DNA of 64,000 nt from Castanea sativa (taxonomy: Eukaryota; Streptophyta; Magnoliopsida; Fagales; Fagaceae): assembly GCF_040712315.1 (NCBI RefSeq), contig NC_134019.1, positions 38,531,873 to 38,595,872 on the forward strand, written 5' to 3'. This document shows, one piece after another, positions 11,071-23,754 of the stretch. The translations under genes were made by a program, and so were the position numbers. The notes beneath the pieces are model-generated. The model was not told the origin of the DNA and did no database searches. It worked only from the letters and a program-made list of their open reading frames with translations. The first letter of the stretch is position 1. The number at the start of each line of letters is the position of its first letter.

Positions 11071-12234
11071 ATGTCTCAAGCTATTCGCGAGCGTGTTCCA
11101 AACGACGTCGTGGCAGACATCCTGAGTGGTCTACCAGTGCAATCCTTAATCCGATTCAGCTGCGTTTCGAAATCTTTGAACTCCATTATCATCGACCCAA
11201 CCTTCATTTCCACACACTTGAAGCTCAACCTAAACCAACCCAAATCATCAATATCCCCAAACACTCATCACACTGGTTATTAACTCATATCTGCTATACA
11301 AGACTTCATCTTCCAAAGAATTGTGTACGGTTTTTTGCAATAACGACGACCGCACATTGACCCAGATTTCTAGGTTTGAAATCCCCAACGTTTTTGACAA
11401 ATGCAGCATAGTTGGTTTCTGTAATGGAATTTTCTGCCTAGCTAGTTCTGACCATGATCTTCATCATATATCATATCTGTGGAACCCAAGCATTGGAATG
11501 TTTAAGAAGCTTCTAGCTACTCGCTTGACCGGCGAGGATTTTAGGATTGTTGTTTTTGGACTTGCATATGATTGTCAAAACAATGATTTCAAGGTTTTGA
11601 GGCTTGTGGGTTTTTTTGGAAAAGAAGCTGAGGCTGAAATTTACAGGTTGAGGATGGGTTCCTGGACAAAGGTTCTAATATCGATGGAGTCTTTAAGAGG
11701 CTATGAACCCAACATTGGAACCATTGTTGATGTTATGCCACCCTGTGTATTTGTAATGGAGCTCTGCACTGTATGGCATTTACTCGACAAGGTCGTTTCA
11801 TTTTGTCCTTCGACGTTAGTGATGAGAGGTTCCGTGAGATAATGATGCCTCCTAATTTTCGTGATGGAATCGTTGTAATGTTTGAACAGGTTGCGGTGTT
11901 CAAGGGATTGCTGGCTGTTATTGTTTTCTCTCATAATTTTCTCAATCTAGGTATTCTGGGGGGTTGCTTATGCCACATTTGGGTTATGGAGGAATATGGT
12001 GTGGCCGATTCTTGGACTAGAAAATTTCTGGTACCATTAAGGGGTTGGGTTTGGGAACCTCTTTTTTATGGTTGCACTGACAATGGTGAACTTTTGATTG
12101 AGAATGCCAGTGGGCTGGTTTCAATTGACCCCGAGACTCGAAATCAGAACATTCTTGCAATTGAAGATTCCAAATGGGTGGGGTTCTCGGCTAATTCAAT
12201 GGAGAGCTTGGTTTTACTTGATGAGGGTAAGTAA
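11071..12234 (+). pseudogene. F-box protein (F-box plus associated domain), frameshifted
   Basis: The frame from ATG 11071 encodes an N-terminal F-box: RERVPNDVVADILSGLPVQS, then LIRFSCVSKSLNSIIIDPTF and ISTHLKL. Homology to the plant F-box-associated (FBA) family continues through three frame changes. They lie near 11275, near 11335 (by a T run) and near 11750. Later blocks are SIVGFCNGIFCLA, YLWNPSIGMFKKL and FGLAYDCQNNDFKVLRLVGF, then GRFILSFDVSDERFREIMMP and DSWTRKFLVPL. Family knowledge: intact members are substrate receptors of SCF ubiquitin ligases. The last frame ends at TAA 12234 right after GAGGGTAAGTAAG, so a splice donor there could extend the original gene. The Harbinger right end (11042) lies 28 bp upstream of the ATG, so the original promoter is cut off by about 4.9 kb. 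Confidence 0.85.
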
Positions 12235-12239
12235 GTGTG

Positions 12240-13139
12240 AAAATTAACTTTAGCTATTACATCATAATTTGTATGTAAGTTTATTTTGTTTGGAAACTAT
12301 GTGCTTTTGATGCTGAAACTAAGGTTGTAATTGTTTCCACCCTTGAGTTCAAGAAATTTCTCAGTACGAATGGGTGAAGTTAGCTGAATTACATTTGAGG
12401 ATTGATAGTTGGAAGCATTTAATTGAAGTGAATCTTATTGATTTTATTTTCTCTTTTCGGTGTTCATTTCTTATAAGCAAATTTACAGCTTGAGCAGAGA
12501 ACGATAGGCTTAGGGTTGCCTTCTGCTAAGAACATGTGTCCTTGACCCTGTTCTAATTAATTTAACCTTGGAGTTAAAAAATCACCTATGCTTAGTTTTT
12601 CTTTGTTTCTTTTCTTTTCCTAGGTTTTCTCAGCAACCAAACAGCGGATGTGATTAATTAGGATTGTGAATAACAATTAGTCTTTTTTTGATGTAACAAT
12701 GACATAGGACAGATTTGAAGTACCTGGCATATGCATGTGTTGGACTTTAGGATTGGGAAAGTTGAGTCATTAGTATTATAATTATTTGATAGGTAAATAA
12801 ATATTATATTGCAAAAAGACTACTTTATGTACACACAAGACACATAAGTATAAAGAATTTCAGAATATTATTATGTATAGAAAAGTAACGGCTCTATGAA
12901 CTTTAGAATGAACAATGAAGCCCCATGCACTAGACCAATCAAATAAAGAACTAGTGAACATAGCTAACGATGTTATGGTGAGGGAAAGGCTTTGGGATTT
13001 ATGCAATGCTTATGTTTGAAAAGATATGATTTAATTGCAAAGGAAGCTAGAAAAGTGAACAAAATGGCTGCAGGAATTGCAATGTAGTAGTGCGATTTAC
13101 TATTATTGATCCAAAAGGGGGAAAAAGTTGTAGGAGTTT
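12240..13139. other. Intergenic, no gene seen
   Basis: Sequence downstream of the F-box pseudogene. It may include its former 3' untranslated part. No element borders were recognised. Confidence 0.5.
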
Positions 13140-13149
13140 AGTCACAGGC

Positions 13150-13690
13150 TGCTTAAAATAATGTATACAATTTGTACATTCTTTGAATGTACATAATTCT
13201 GTATATTTAAGTACACAATTTTATATATTCAGTATATACAAATTTTTGAGGAATGTACACACTTTTGTATATTTAGAGTACATAATTTTAATTTTTTCAA
13301 ATATTGTACACAAATTTGGTACATTCAAGGTACACTGTGTCAAAGACCGTATACAAATTTTCAAATAATGAACACAATTTTGTATATTCAATATATAAAA
13401 TTTTTCAATTTTATACATTCAACGTACACAATTTTTTAATTTTATATATTCAATGTATACGGTTTTTCAAAGAATGTATATAATTCTGTATATTTAATAT
13501 ACACAAATTTTCAAAATATGTACACAATATAGTACGTTCATGGTACACTATTTTTCAAAAAACAAATGTTCACAATTATATACATTCAATGGCACAATTT
13601 TTTTTTTATAAAGAATATGCTTTATTCTGCCATCCAACATGCACAAATTTTCAAAAAATGTACATAATTCTGTATGAACATAACTCCAAC
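13150..13690. repeat. Degenerate AT-rich tandem repeat built on TGTACACAATTTTGTATATTC-like units
   Basis: Units of roughly 30-45 bp containing GTACA(C/T)AATT, TGTATATTCA and TTTTCAAA recur more than ten times with variable spacing. GTACA and TGTAC motifs occur in both orientations, so the block can fold. The short open frames across it on both strands are by-products. Confidence 0.75.
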
Positions 13691-14335
13691 CTAATATCGT
13701 GAATATCCTTCAACTTTTATCTCATCTTCTTATTTATAAGCCACGACTCACTTCAACTTTTCCTACTTTCCATAGAATTTCTGCGACTTTCCTAGCCACT
13801 AGTATATTCTTTAAAAAATTGTGCACGTAGAATGAAGGCTTCACCATAATGTTCTCAGTGCGGCAAAGGTAAACATTTGAAAATATTCTAAATTTAGTTT
13901 TCATAGTGAAACAAATCTAGGACTTTAGTAAGTGAGCTCTGTATAAAGCACTATTTGTGTTACCAAAATAGCTTTCTCAACCAACAATTAAATTTTTTAT
14001 TCTGTAATTAACATATTGCAATGAAATTATTTATCATCAAATATATATTCACGGTTGGGGAAAGTTTCTTATGAATAGAGTAACGAACAATTACAAGAAT
14101 AACAAGTACTAGAGATTGTCTAGCACCTTTTGCTTCGGAGATTATCCTCCCCCTTATGCTTTTAACCTCATAGAGGCATCAAAGAATGAATACAAGCTGA
14201 TGTTTAGCAGCTAGGTCAAAAAGATATGCTAATATGCAATAATAGGCTGCTGTCCGAAGGCAAGAATATTGGAATTCACTTCCTTTGCAACTTCATAAAT
14301 TTCCCCGTATCATATACCAAAATATGGTTTTGAAA

Positions 14336-17300
14336 CTAAGTAGCTTTGAGCTTCTCCAGTTTATAGTTGATCATATTTTTGGACTGCAGTACGCCACTAG
14401 GAGAAAGAAGGCGCTGGAGAGCAAGGAAAAATCGACCCTGAAAGAAAATTTGATGATGCAGATAAGTACAAATCAAAGTTTTTGCATGTAGGTGTTTGGG
14501 ATGATAGTCTTACCCATTGAAATCCCACAAGTGCAAACCAGCAACCTGGTAAACCAAATCCTTTTACAAGCTGGAAACAAGACAAATAGGAGAGAATTGT
14601 TAATGCATAAAAAGAAAACCAAAGAGATTTTTATTTTTCTAAAAGGTCTCCAGTAAACCAAGAAATAGATCTCTACCAGTAGTAGAAGAGCACCCAAAGA
14701 AAAGCATCCGCTCATTGATAAGCTAATAAATGTTAGATCTCGTCCAGCCTGCACCATAAAACAGATAAATTGATGCTATATACATTATCTTATACAACTG
14801 AGTGCTCCACCGGAGTATTTTGAGTCAAAACATTTGGCATTTTAGGATAAAACCTGTGGCCTCACACCACCACTAGGGTGGAATTCCATTTTGGCTATAA
14901 TGCATTAGCAGGCAAAGCAAGTTTAGAATTAAGCAGCATAAGTTCATGGAGTTGTGTTTCTTCTTCTTTTTTTTTTCTGTGGGGGTTGCTAATGTTAAAG
15001 TTTTGCTAGTTTTTGGTCCAACCACAGCATCAGACATGCAAGTAAAAAAAAAAAATCAAAAGGTAAAAATTTCAAGAAAATGTCTGAATTTAAGTTGTCA
15101 AACATACCAGCAATGTCCCCTCAAGGCTATGAGTGCAGGGCGTCACAGCTAATGAAAGAAAGAACAGAATCAACACCTTGTGCATCTGCATAGACACAAG
15201 AATCAGTCAACTTAAGACATAAGTACCACAGGCTTAAGACATTAGTAGCACAAATTTAGTTATCTGATGAAATTATTTAGTGCCAATTTAGTGTATAAAG
15301 AAGTTATCATGTCCCACTTTTTCAGTATCTAATTTGGTGCAAAGCTTAAAATGACAACCTCATAAAAAGCAATATAATCCTCTGTCAATTGTAGAACAGT
15401 TCAGAAGATCATTATGTACAAGAGAGAACGGTTGAAATTTTAATAAATATAATTATAAATAAGTTCTAAACTAGGGAACTAACCTCTTGTATGACATTAA
15501 GATCAGGTGTAAAAAGGTTGGGAAGCAACCAAGGAACAGACATTCCTATCGTTGCTATTGCTAATCCAAGTATAGCTCCAATAACCATCAGTGACTTTAG
15601 CAGCATTCGAGCCTGTATGACATTATAAACCCGTCAGAACACTTGCAACAAACAGAATTCAATATACATACAGAATTGTAACTAGAACTTTTTATTCACT
15701 AGTAATAATATATTCAAATATCCATTAGACCAAAGAAAAAAGTTAACACTACAGAACTGATATCCTGACAAAACTCTTCGATCTTCATTTAAGTGACGCA
15801 ACCAAGTTTTAAGGTATGATCAGAAAAGATAAATATCACTAACCTTCTCCAAACTTTGGTTGACTCCATATAACAACTCTGGCATGAATGATTGCGCAGT
15901 TTGAGAGAGAGGCTCACCCCATACCACACACATGCCGTACATTTGGATCATGACCTAGAGTGATTTGCACATTGTAAAAACCATCAGTTCATTACAGATA
16001 GGAAGCACAAGGATGAAAGTAACTGTTTGAGTAGAACCAACCTGATGAGCTGCAACTGTATTTGTGCCCATAGCTGTAGCAAAATATGTTATGAGAGAAT
16101 AGAAGGCCACCTGAACATCAGAAACACACAGATGCATAAATATATTCCCATGTGAGCAGATAAAGCAATTGAGCCGAGTAAAACATAACAAACCTTTGAG
16201 AACATTGTTACAAAGACTGGAGCAGCAATTGCAAATATCTGCAAAAATTCTTTGGGCGATGGAATGGAGATTGAAAAAGCGCTATATCCTTTTTTGTTAA
16301 GAGCGTCAATCATCATATAAGCTGCAATAAGCTGGAATATATCATATTGATTAGTGGCAAGTCTAGCAGTAAATTGTATTCTGTATATTGGGTAAATTAG
16401 GAATTTACAACTAATAAAAAGTGATTGACGCATAAAACCATATATGTTAATTGTTTAGTGTTCATTGAACATACTTGTGATGTCATTGTTGCCCATGCTG
16501 CACCGATTATACCATAGTGTAACATATTGCACAGGACTACATGACCAATGGCATTCACAGAACTAGCTACCACCAAAGCCTTCAGAGGTCCCAATGAATC
16601 TTTCATGCCAAGACTGGGAGTCAGAAGAAAAACCATCAGAATACAATATATGTAAGCAAGCATTGGATGTTGATTACATGATCTATTCAAGCATTGGGTA
16701 TATCTTGTCACCAACTTGGGGGGAAGGGGGGATTTGAGAGGAGCAATTTCTTCCTTTAGGCTTTCTATGTTTCTTCTTATTACTGTTGTTAATTCTTTTG
16801 ACCACAGGGGCTTCTTAGTTGTTGTGAGAATAAGATGCTAACAACTAATTTTACAGTTTATTTATTTATTTATAATTTAGCAACTAATTTTACAGTTAGA
16901 GAGAAGATATCAACTCTTCATACTATTTTCCAATATCTCTCCCTTATTTCCCTATCTTCATAATCCTGCAAACCATGATCACTCACTTGGTTGTTCAAAT
17001 TATTCAATGACAACTTAATGGAAAGGAGTATTTAATTAAGTAGCTTCAACAACATATAAACATAGATGAGATCTTGTCAGGAGAACTGTGTAAAAAAACA
17101 TGCAGCACCACATAGCTATTTCATATTTAACAAGATTAATATGGCAGTGCTTACAAGCTGACAAGTATGTACAATAATAAGTCAGAAATTATTACGAAAC
17201 AATCACACTAATACACTGCCAACGTATAAGTACATGATGCATGGGAGAAAAATATAATATTTGCACCTTGCACTTTGAGCAACCAACCCAAAAAGAACTG

Positions 17301-20161
17301 CGGGCCATGCTAAGCCTCGAATCTACCAAGAAAAAAGATGACATTCAGTCACAAAAGTCCTTAAGAAGAAGTAAGCGGGGAGTGTTTTAATAATCCATAG
17401 TAATAGTCATGGAAAAATGTCAGGCAGAAAAATAAGTCAAATCGTTCAGGTATGCAAGCTAATGATCGACTTGCTCAGAACAATAAGACTTACAAGGATA
17501 GAATTTTCTCCATTTGTGCTTTTTTTTGTTTAAAAAAAAGAAAAAGAAATGGAAATTAATTTGGTGTCAAATTCTTTTAAACATTGGTGGAAAAATATAA
17601 GCAGCAACTTAGAGCCAATATGTAAATGTCAGCCTTCCATATGATGAAGATCGACAGTGGAAAGGAAGATATCAATCTGACAAGGCAAAGGAATAACTCG
17701 ATTTTATGTTAAAAAAATATGGAAAAGGAAATGAACCTGGACATATTTGCTTGCTGCAGGTACAATATGCACGTTCTTTGGCCCAGCAAAAGCTGAAAAA
17801 AAGTTACAAATTCATGAATCGTTTGAGGGCCTCCACTATATAATTGCTCCATTGCCAGTTCTTACTGACTAACAGGTGGCGAAAAATTATGAACGTTATA
17901 CATCTATCCAAAAGTAACTAAAAGTTGGAACAAGCATTATTACCAGTCAGTGCCCATGGACCCAGGAACTGGGTAAACAAAAGCATCAAAGTCCCACAAG
18001 TTATCCCAACAAAGAGCAAGATAGAAATTTGATGCTGAACTTCATTTTTATCCTGCATCAAAACCATCTAGTCAAAATATGCAGCACAGAACTGAAAATG
18101 GCAAAAAGGAATTGATTTCATTGTCAGTATCCTACTTGATTTGGCAACTAGAGAATAACTAAAAGAGAGTGGTAAAAAAGATTACGTGATTTGACAAAAT
18201 AAAGATGCATTTAACTCCCCCACCCCAATAGAGAAAATCAACAGTAGTTAAACACAAAATTGTACTAATAAGACAATGCAATATTTATTAGGGTGTAAAA
18301 GCTCTCACTATACATATGGAAAAAATGCATTATTAATCAATGTCCATACTTATTTGGTAGTCATCTGCTGCCTGTTATTCAAGCTATAATAGGAAACTGA
18401 TTATGATTTTGTAAAGAATGTTGTGCATTCATGATATATAATGCACCTCTTATTCTCTAACTTAGCATGTGTTATTGTTTTTACTAGAATATCTAGTTTT
18501 GAAGCTTTGAAAAACATAATGGAGCTATTCAAATTCCAGAAAGAAAACATCGATAGACAACCTATTTTGACTGAATAGCCTAATGCCTATGAAGGATCAG
18601 ATTAGCACAGAATATATATATTATTAAATTCCTGACATGATAAGGGCAATTAAGAATCCATGTATTTCTTTTAGAAAGGTACTATTAATTTGTTAAAAAC
18701 ATTGCCTTTGTAGATTCCCACAATGCTTTAGATCAATTATGAACAAAAACAGTAATGCTTTTAACAGCTCAGAGAACTAACCCGTTTGGCAAGCGAAGTG
18801 GCAACCATATTTGAAGTAGCAATTGAAAGGAACATGAACAAAAGATTCATATTATCGCAAAAGACCGTTCCAGGACCTGCACATTCAAAACCACCATCAA
18901 AATTGATCTACTTCCCCCACTCAAAAACAAAAAATAAAAAATAAACATCCCCCATTTGGCCATTAAGAAAACCAATTCTCATGTTATATGCTGAATTAGT
19001 TTCCATAATATCAAAATACAAATAATTCTACGTAAATCTCAACTGGACTAGTGCGAAATCATAAACTATCAATTGTCACAAAAGCTTCAACAGTTAGAAA
19101 ATGGTGAATTCAATCATTTAACCATTCATTTTAACGTTTCCCTCGCTTGTGGACACAAACTCCTTCTTAATAAGATGGGTCTAACACATGTGATTTTTAA
19201 TTTTTAAAATGAGAGAGAGAGTTCGACCTCACACTACTTTGATACCATTATCACTTAGACAAAGATTAATTGAATTATTTAACCATTCATTCTAAAAATA
19301 AAAGAATAAACTGCATAAGCTAAGATAAACTACTACCACTCATCACAATTTATACCCTATAAGTTTGGTGAATTATCTTTTTAGTCCAATAAATTCAAAA
19401 TTTATCATTTTAGTTCATTAACTTTGATAACTAACATGTTGTTTCAGTCCTTTGGTCCATTGCCATTTGAAAAGCGCCATTAACTCTCTTAAAATGACGC
19501 CATTTTAAATCATATTTTAATGTTATAAATATGAAATGACGTCGTTTTAAGACTAAATTAATAGTGTTGTCGAAGTTAAAGGACTAAAATGATAAAATTT
19601 AAATTTAGTAGAATAAATTGACAATTATTGTATATTGTATTAATTTTTAGAAGCTTTGAATTGAAGAAAAAGACTAGCTAAGGTACCTAAAGCAGCGAGC
19701 TCCGTTGAGCTTCCCCGACCGATCACAGCCGTTGAGATGAGACTCATCAACGGTCCACAGATCCAAAGCCCCGTGGCGGGACCAGAAAACATCACGATCT
19801 CCTTTATTTGCTTCCATAAGCTCTGGTTCGCCAAATCCTCTCTCTTCGATTCCACAACCTCCACTACTACTTCTTCTTCGGAAGAGAGTGAAACTGAAGC
19901 GACATTGTTATCATTTTCGAGCTTGTCTTCTTCGATAAGTTCATTGCTAGCGCTAGTGCAAGCTGTTAGGAACCGATTGCGAAGACTGTTCTTGTGAGAG
20001 ATGCGAATACTCTGCGGCGGCGGCGGCGGTGGCCGAGTGGTGGAGCTGCGGAGGCGAGGGGTGAATTGGCTGTTGAGGAAGATTGAAGGGCGAGAGAGTC
20101 GTCGGAGATTTGGGGCTCCGATTGGAGTGTAGGAAGGACGAGCTATGGTTTTGAGCTGCAT
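14336..20161 (-). CDS. EDS5-like chloroplast MATE transporter (DTX46 type), 14 exons, 561 aa
   Basis: Exons in coding order: 19687..20161, 18782..18876, 17944..18052, 17737..17792, 17267..17322, 16475..16613, 16194..16331, 16042..16110, 15844..15954, 15484..15612, 15108..15185, 14677..14748, 14514..14570, 14336..14437. All have GT-AG borders and sum to 1686 nt without a stop. Residues 1 to about 70 are Arg/Ser/Pro-rich (RPPPPPPQS), like a plastid transit peptide. An acidic linker follows, then the MATE core: [106 protein letters not shown] and a closing [12 protein letters not shown]. The length suits the family (about 540-560 aa, 12 helices). Expected role: plastid-envelope organic-compound export. 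EDS5 moves a salicylate precursor, but the DTX46 substrate is less certain. It is a tandem paralogue of the gene at 108..1350, in the same orientation with identical exon-2 length and phase. Confidence 0.93.
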
Positions 20162-20194
20162 CGTTGAAGCTGAGAATTGAGGTTGAGACTTGAG

Positions 20195-20218
20195 TGAGAG
20201 AGAGAGAGAGAGAGAGAG
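20195..20218. repeat. (GA)n microsatellite in the 5' untranslated region
   Basis: About 12 GA units (CT on the gene strand) lie 34-57 bp upstream of the MATE start codon. They fall just downstream of the putative TATA box, around the expected transcription start. Confidence 0.85.
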
Positions 20219-20241
20219 TGAGAGATTGTGTACCAGAGCGG

Positions 20242-20247
20242 TTTATA
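20242..20247 (-). promoter_or_regulatory. Putative TATA box of the second MATE gene
   Basis: Minus-strand CCATATAAACC lies about 80 bp upstream of the ATG at 20161. This gives an expected start of transcription near 20212, inside the GA repeat. Positional inference only. Confidence 0.5.
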
Positions 20248-20364
20248 TGGCTCAGGAATAAAAATTTGAAAAAGAAGGAGCGGTACGAAAGTTTGACGCG
20301 CGGCTTGGGTTTGGCTCTGACCGCGGCTTGAGTCTAATATTTTATGATTTTTTTTTAATAACAA

Positions 20365-20953
20365 TTATTGAGGTAGTATATATATTATAATTAATTTATA
20401 ATAAGAATAATATTAATAATGAGTTTATGTGAAAGTAATTTTATATTATACTGATAGAAAATTATGCGTCCTTAACATTTCTTATAATATTGTTTCTTAG
20501 GCCTTTCGCCATTTATATTTGTTTACTTTATTAGTTTATCAGTTTGTAATTGTATAAAAAAAATTTAATCAATTTGAGTTTTTTATTCTTCCTTATTTTT
20601 TGATAATTTGGTAACTAGAGGAAGGTGGTTTTAATTGTTGGTATTTTTGTCAAACTTGATAAAACATTCGTTTACATAATTTGTTCACATAAACTTGATA
20701 AATGGTTTTATATTTCCCTCTCCATAATCTAAATAATGAAGATTTTTTAATATAAAACCATAATCTGAATGTAAATTACATTAGGAATCTTATTATTAGG
20801 AATATAAGATATTATAATAGAATAATTATTATTATTCATAAAATTGGTTGTTACATTTTAAAAGATTGTTAAAGATTATGTATAAAGAAAATTTATATTT
20901 TTGAAAATATATTAAATATAAAACTCATTACATGCACTAAAGAATAACTATTA
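20365..20953. other. Intergenic, no gene seen
   Basis: Very AT-rich, with no open frame of note. It is the distal upstream region of the second MATE gene. Confidence 0.6.
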
Positions 20954-20956
20954 TAA

Positions 20957-21323
20957 GAGCATTTTCATTAAGAGTTTTAAAAATTTTATTGTTTGACACT
21001 TAAATAACTAACTTTATAGCATTTAACACATCACTTTATAATACACCTAACATCAAAATTTTTTATTTTTTTACCACTTCATTAAAATATTATTTATTTA
21101 TTCTTTTTTGAGAGAGAGCAAAAAGTGAAATCTAAGGGGAGAGAGAGAAGGGGGATAAAAAAATAAGTAGCAACTTGCTATAGTAGGGTGTTAATAATAA
21201 CATCTTACCATAACAAGGTGTTAAAAAATTTAAAATTTAGCACCATTAATGTAGGGGTTTTTTTATTGGTTTTGTTGTTAAAATTAGTTTTTAGCATTTA
21301 TCTCACTTTTGATGAGAATGCTC
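20957..21323. mobile_element. Tourist-like (PIF/Harbinger) MITE, 367 bp
   Basis: The ends are GAGCATTTTCATTAAGAGTT at the left and, read inward from the right, GAGCATTCTCATCAAAAGTG. TAA is duplicated on both sides (20954..20956 and 21324..21326). It is non-coding. The end sequence and internal AGTTTTAAAAAATT / TTTTTTTACCACTTCATT blocks match the element at 37141..38243. Confidence 0.85.
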
Positions 21324-21793
21324 TAACCATTTAAAAAATGAATAGTTGATGTTAAAAAAAAAAAGAATAATTATTCCTCAATTTAAAAAGTGGTTATTCC
21401 AATGTAACAACTAATTTCTGTAATAAAGATGTAACCAAATAAGCGAATCTATATTATACATAAATAAGCCAAACATGATACTTCTTGGTTTTTTAAAATT
21501 ATTATTATTAATAAGTCTTTTTTGTAGATATAATATTATTGATAAGTTATACACACTTTATAAGTATTAAAATCATAATTTCACTTTTCACTTTAAAAAG
21601 CGAAGAGGTGAACCAGTTTGGAAATTACTTATTTTTTGAAGAGAAAAAGCTAATGAACAAACAAAATAAAATGAAAAATGAGCCGAATTGACTTCACCGG
21701 AAGGAAGCTCACAGCTTCAGCTTGCGGCTTGGCTTACTGGCCGTTTGTAGCACACTTAATCCAACTACCTTCTCCTCGCGCCATCTAACTGCC

Positions 21794-21976
21794 TCAGAAG
21801 TGGGGCTCCGATCCAATATCCACGTGCCCAACTGTAATTCCAAGTAGTATCATCGGAGACAGTAAGATCCACAGCAAGTCAAACGTAGGTGATAGGACAT
21901 ATGCTATGCTGACAAGTGACATGATAAACCCACCAAAAAATTCGTACGCTAAAACAGCCGCGGTGTCACTTTCCAT
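21794..21976 (-). CDS. Small unassigned ORF, 60 aa, two hydrophobic segments
   Basis: From ATG at 21976 the frame encodes MESDTAAVLAYEFFGGFIMS, then a hydrophobic stretch with SIAYVLSPTFDLLWILLSPM and ILLGITVGH. It ends HVDIGSEPHF and a stop. The composition looks more like a real membrane-protein exon than chance AT-rich ORFs nearby, with about two possible membrane segments. I do not recognise a family. It may be an exon fragment of a larger gene or a relic. GCACGTGGA near the 3' end could hide a splice border. There is no supporting promoter or neighbouring exon. Confidence 0.3.
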   Translation of the reverse strand: MESDTAAVLAYEFFGGFIMSLVSIAYVLSPTFDLLWILLSPMILLGITVGHVDIGSEPHF

Positions 21977-22395
21977 TGGTTCATTGTTTTAATCTAACGT
22001 AACCTTAACTAATTTTCAAACATACTTCTCAAGTTTGCCTTTGCTATCAGCCACTTTTCCCTATTTTAACCGCCCCAAACAAAAATAAAAAAGCCACCAA
22101 AGAAAATGAGAAGACTAGTATAGTATTTATTGTCTGCAAGTCATTCGTTGCCTTTGTTGCTGACCAATTTTGAGCTACCTATGATTGATTGACTCTGAAT
22201 TGTTTACAAAATTAGGATCGTTCCCAATCTACGTAGCAACTACCTTTCTTTGAAATTGTAAGATGTTCATCAAGTAAAAGGTAATAATAGGAATTTACTG
22301 AGATTAATGTGATAGAATTGCGTAAAATCTTGTGAATTGATAAGCTAATCGGACCCACGAAGCATCACTGAAATCAAATTGGACCACGAACCATA

Positions 22396-22470
22396 GAGAG
22401 AGAGAGAGAGAGAGAGGAACAAGCAAGAAAGGGCAATTAGAGAGGAGAAAGAGCAAGAGTGATAGAGAAT

Positions 22471-22507
<37 letters not shown>
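22396..22507. repeat. (GA)n run followed by a poly(T) tract
   Basis: About nine GA units at 22396..22414 and about 34 T at 22474..22507, with purine-rich sequence between. The poly(T) could be the tail of a minus-strand retroposed sequence, but no TSD was identified. Confidence 0.6.
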
Positions 22508-22510
<3 letters not shown>

Positions 22511-23706
22511 TATTTGCTACAGTAGCTACTATATATAACAGTTTACTATAACACAATAAAAATTTTTAAATACAATTTTATTTTTTGAGGTTTTGAAAGT
22601 TAAAATAACTTTTTTGCAATAATACAAACTGTGGAGGGATGAGGATCCCAAAATTGGTAAACGGGTTATTTCTGAAGAGCTAAAATTCGACAATTGATCT
22701 AGGGCGGTGATCTCACGATTCGAAAAGAGATTGAGATAGCACACTTGATGAAGGTTCCAAGGACATACCTCGAACCTCAAGAGACAAGCACTAGTTATAT
22801 GAGGGACACAAGGTTAAACCATTAAAAATGAAAGAAAGCAGACTTGTCACGGAATATGAGAATGATGAAGAAAAAAAGGTATAGAAGTCATCCCCTCTAC
22901 TTTAAATACAAGACAACCACCCCTTTGACCACATTAATGAGGAAGTGACCATAAATAGTGGCGGCAAAGCTAAGATTTTAGTATAAAGCTTGCTGGTATG
23001 TTCTGAATGGGAAAAAAGTTCTAGGAGTGTGATCCCAACCCTCCAAGTGTAGGATCCAGATACCTTGTAGTTGGATATAAAAGCAAGAAGAAGATCCAGA
23101 TGAGGAAAAAAGAAAAACGAGGGCAAAAAATAAGAAAGAGAGAGTTCATCCATTTTGTAACCCCATCCTCGAACTAGACTTGAGGACCAATACTTGTGCT
23201 TTTTCTTAATCAATTTTCAAGCTGTGAATTAATGAAATAAATACCGCTTCTCATTCAATTCTATAACATAAGTCTTCTTAGTCTTTGCATTAGATATCAT
23301 AAAATAGATTTTTTTTTTTTATACAATATAGAATTTGTACTCTAACCTAATCTAAGTGTATATGTGTGTGAAGCTCCCTCTTAGAGACTTGGACCCCGGC
23401 CTTTACCCCCCACATCTCACAAGCACTTATACTTGTGGGGTGACCACGGCACTTATACTTAGACTTGACTTACCATCTGTAAAGAAATTAATTGTGATAG
23501 CAAACAGTAAATTCATCTTTTAAGACAACAAAGTTGATTTCTCGCTTTTCGCCGTTACAACAACCTTTAATGCGAATGCTCTTTTGCTTCCATTTACTTG
23601 AATGTCTATGACAAATTTTATTTTTGTTATTAATGACATAATAATTCAATCCATTTATTTTGAAATAAGATTTTAATTACTTTAAGTCGAAATTACCCTA
23701 AAAATT
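22508..23706. other. Gene-free stretch, possibly an LTR-like remnant
   Basis: The stretch near 22620..23270 resembles LTR composition: less AT-rich, GGATATAAAAGC as a TATA-like box near 23073, and a CT-rich tail ending TTCTATAACA. No terminal TG/CA pair with a matching duplication was found, so it is left unassigned. Nothing else was seen. Confidence 0.35.
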
Positions 23707-23754
23707 ATATAAAGGATCTTTTTTTTTTTTTTTTTGAGAAACAACTTTGAAACT

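Noticed and set aside
16397..16714. Open frame extending MATE exon 6 upstream and downstream
   Set aside because: The flanking codons are intron read-through. Splice sites at 16613 and 16475 keep the frame with neighbouring exons and match the paralogue family.
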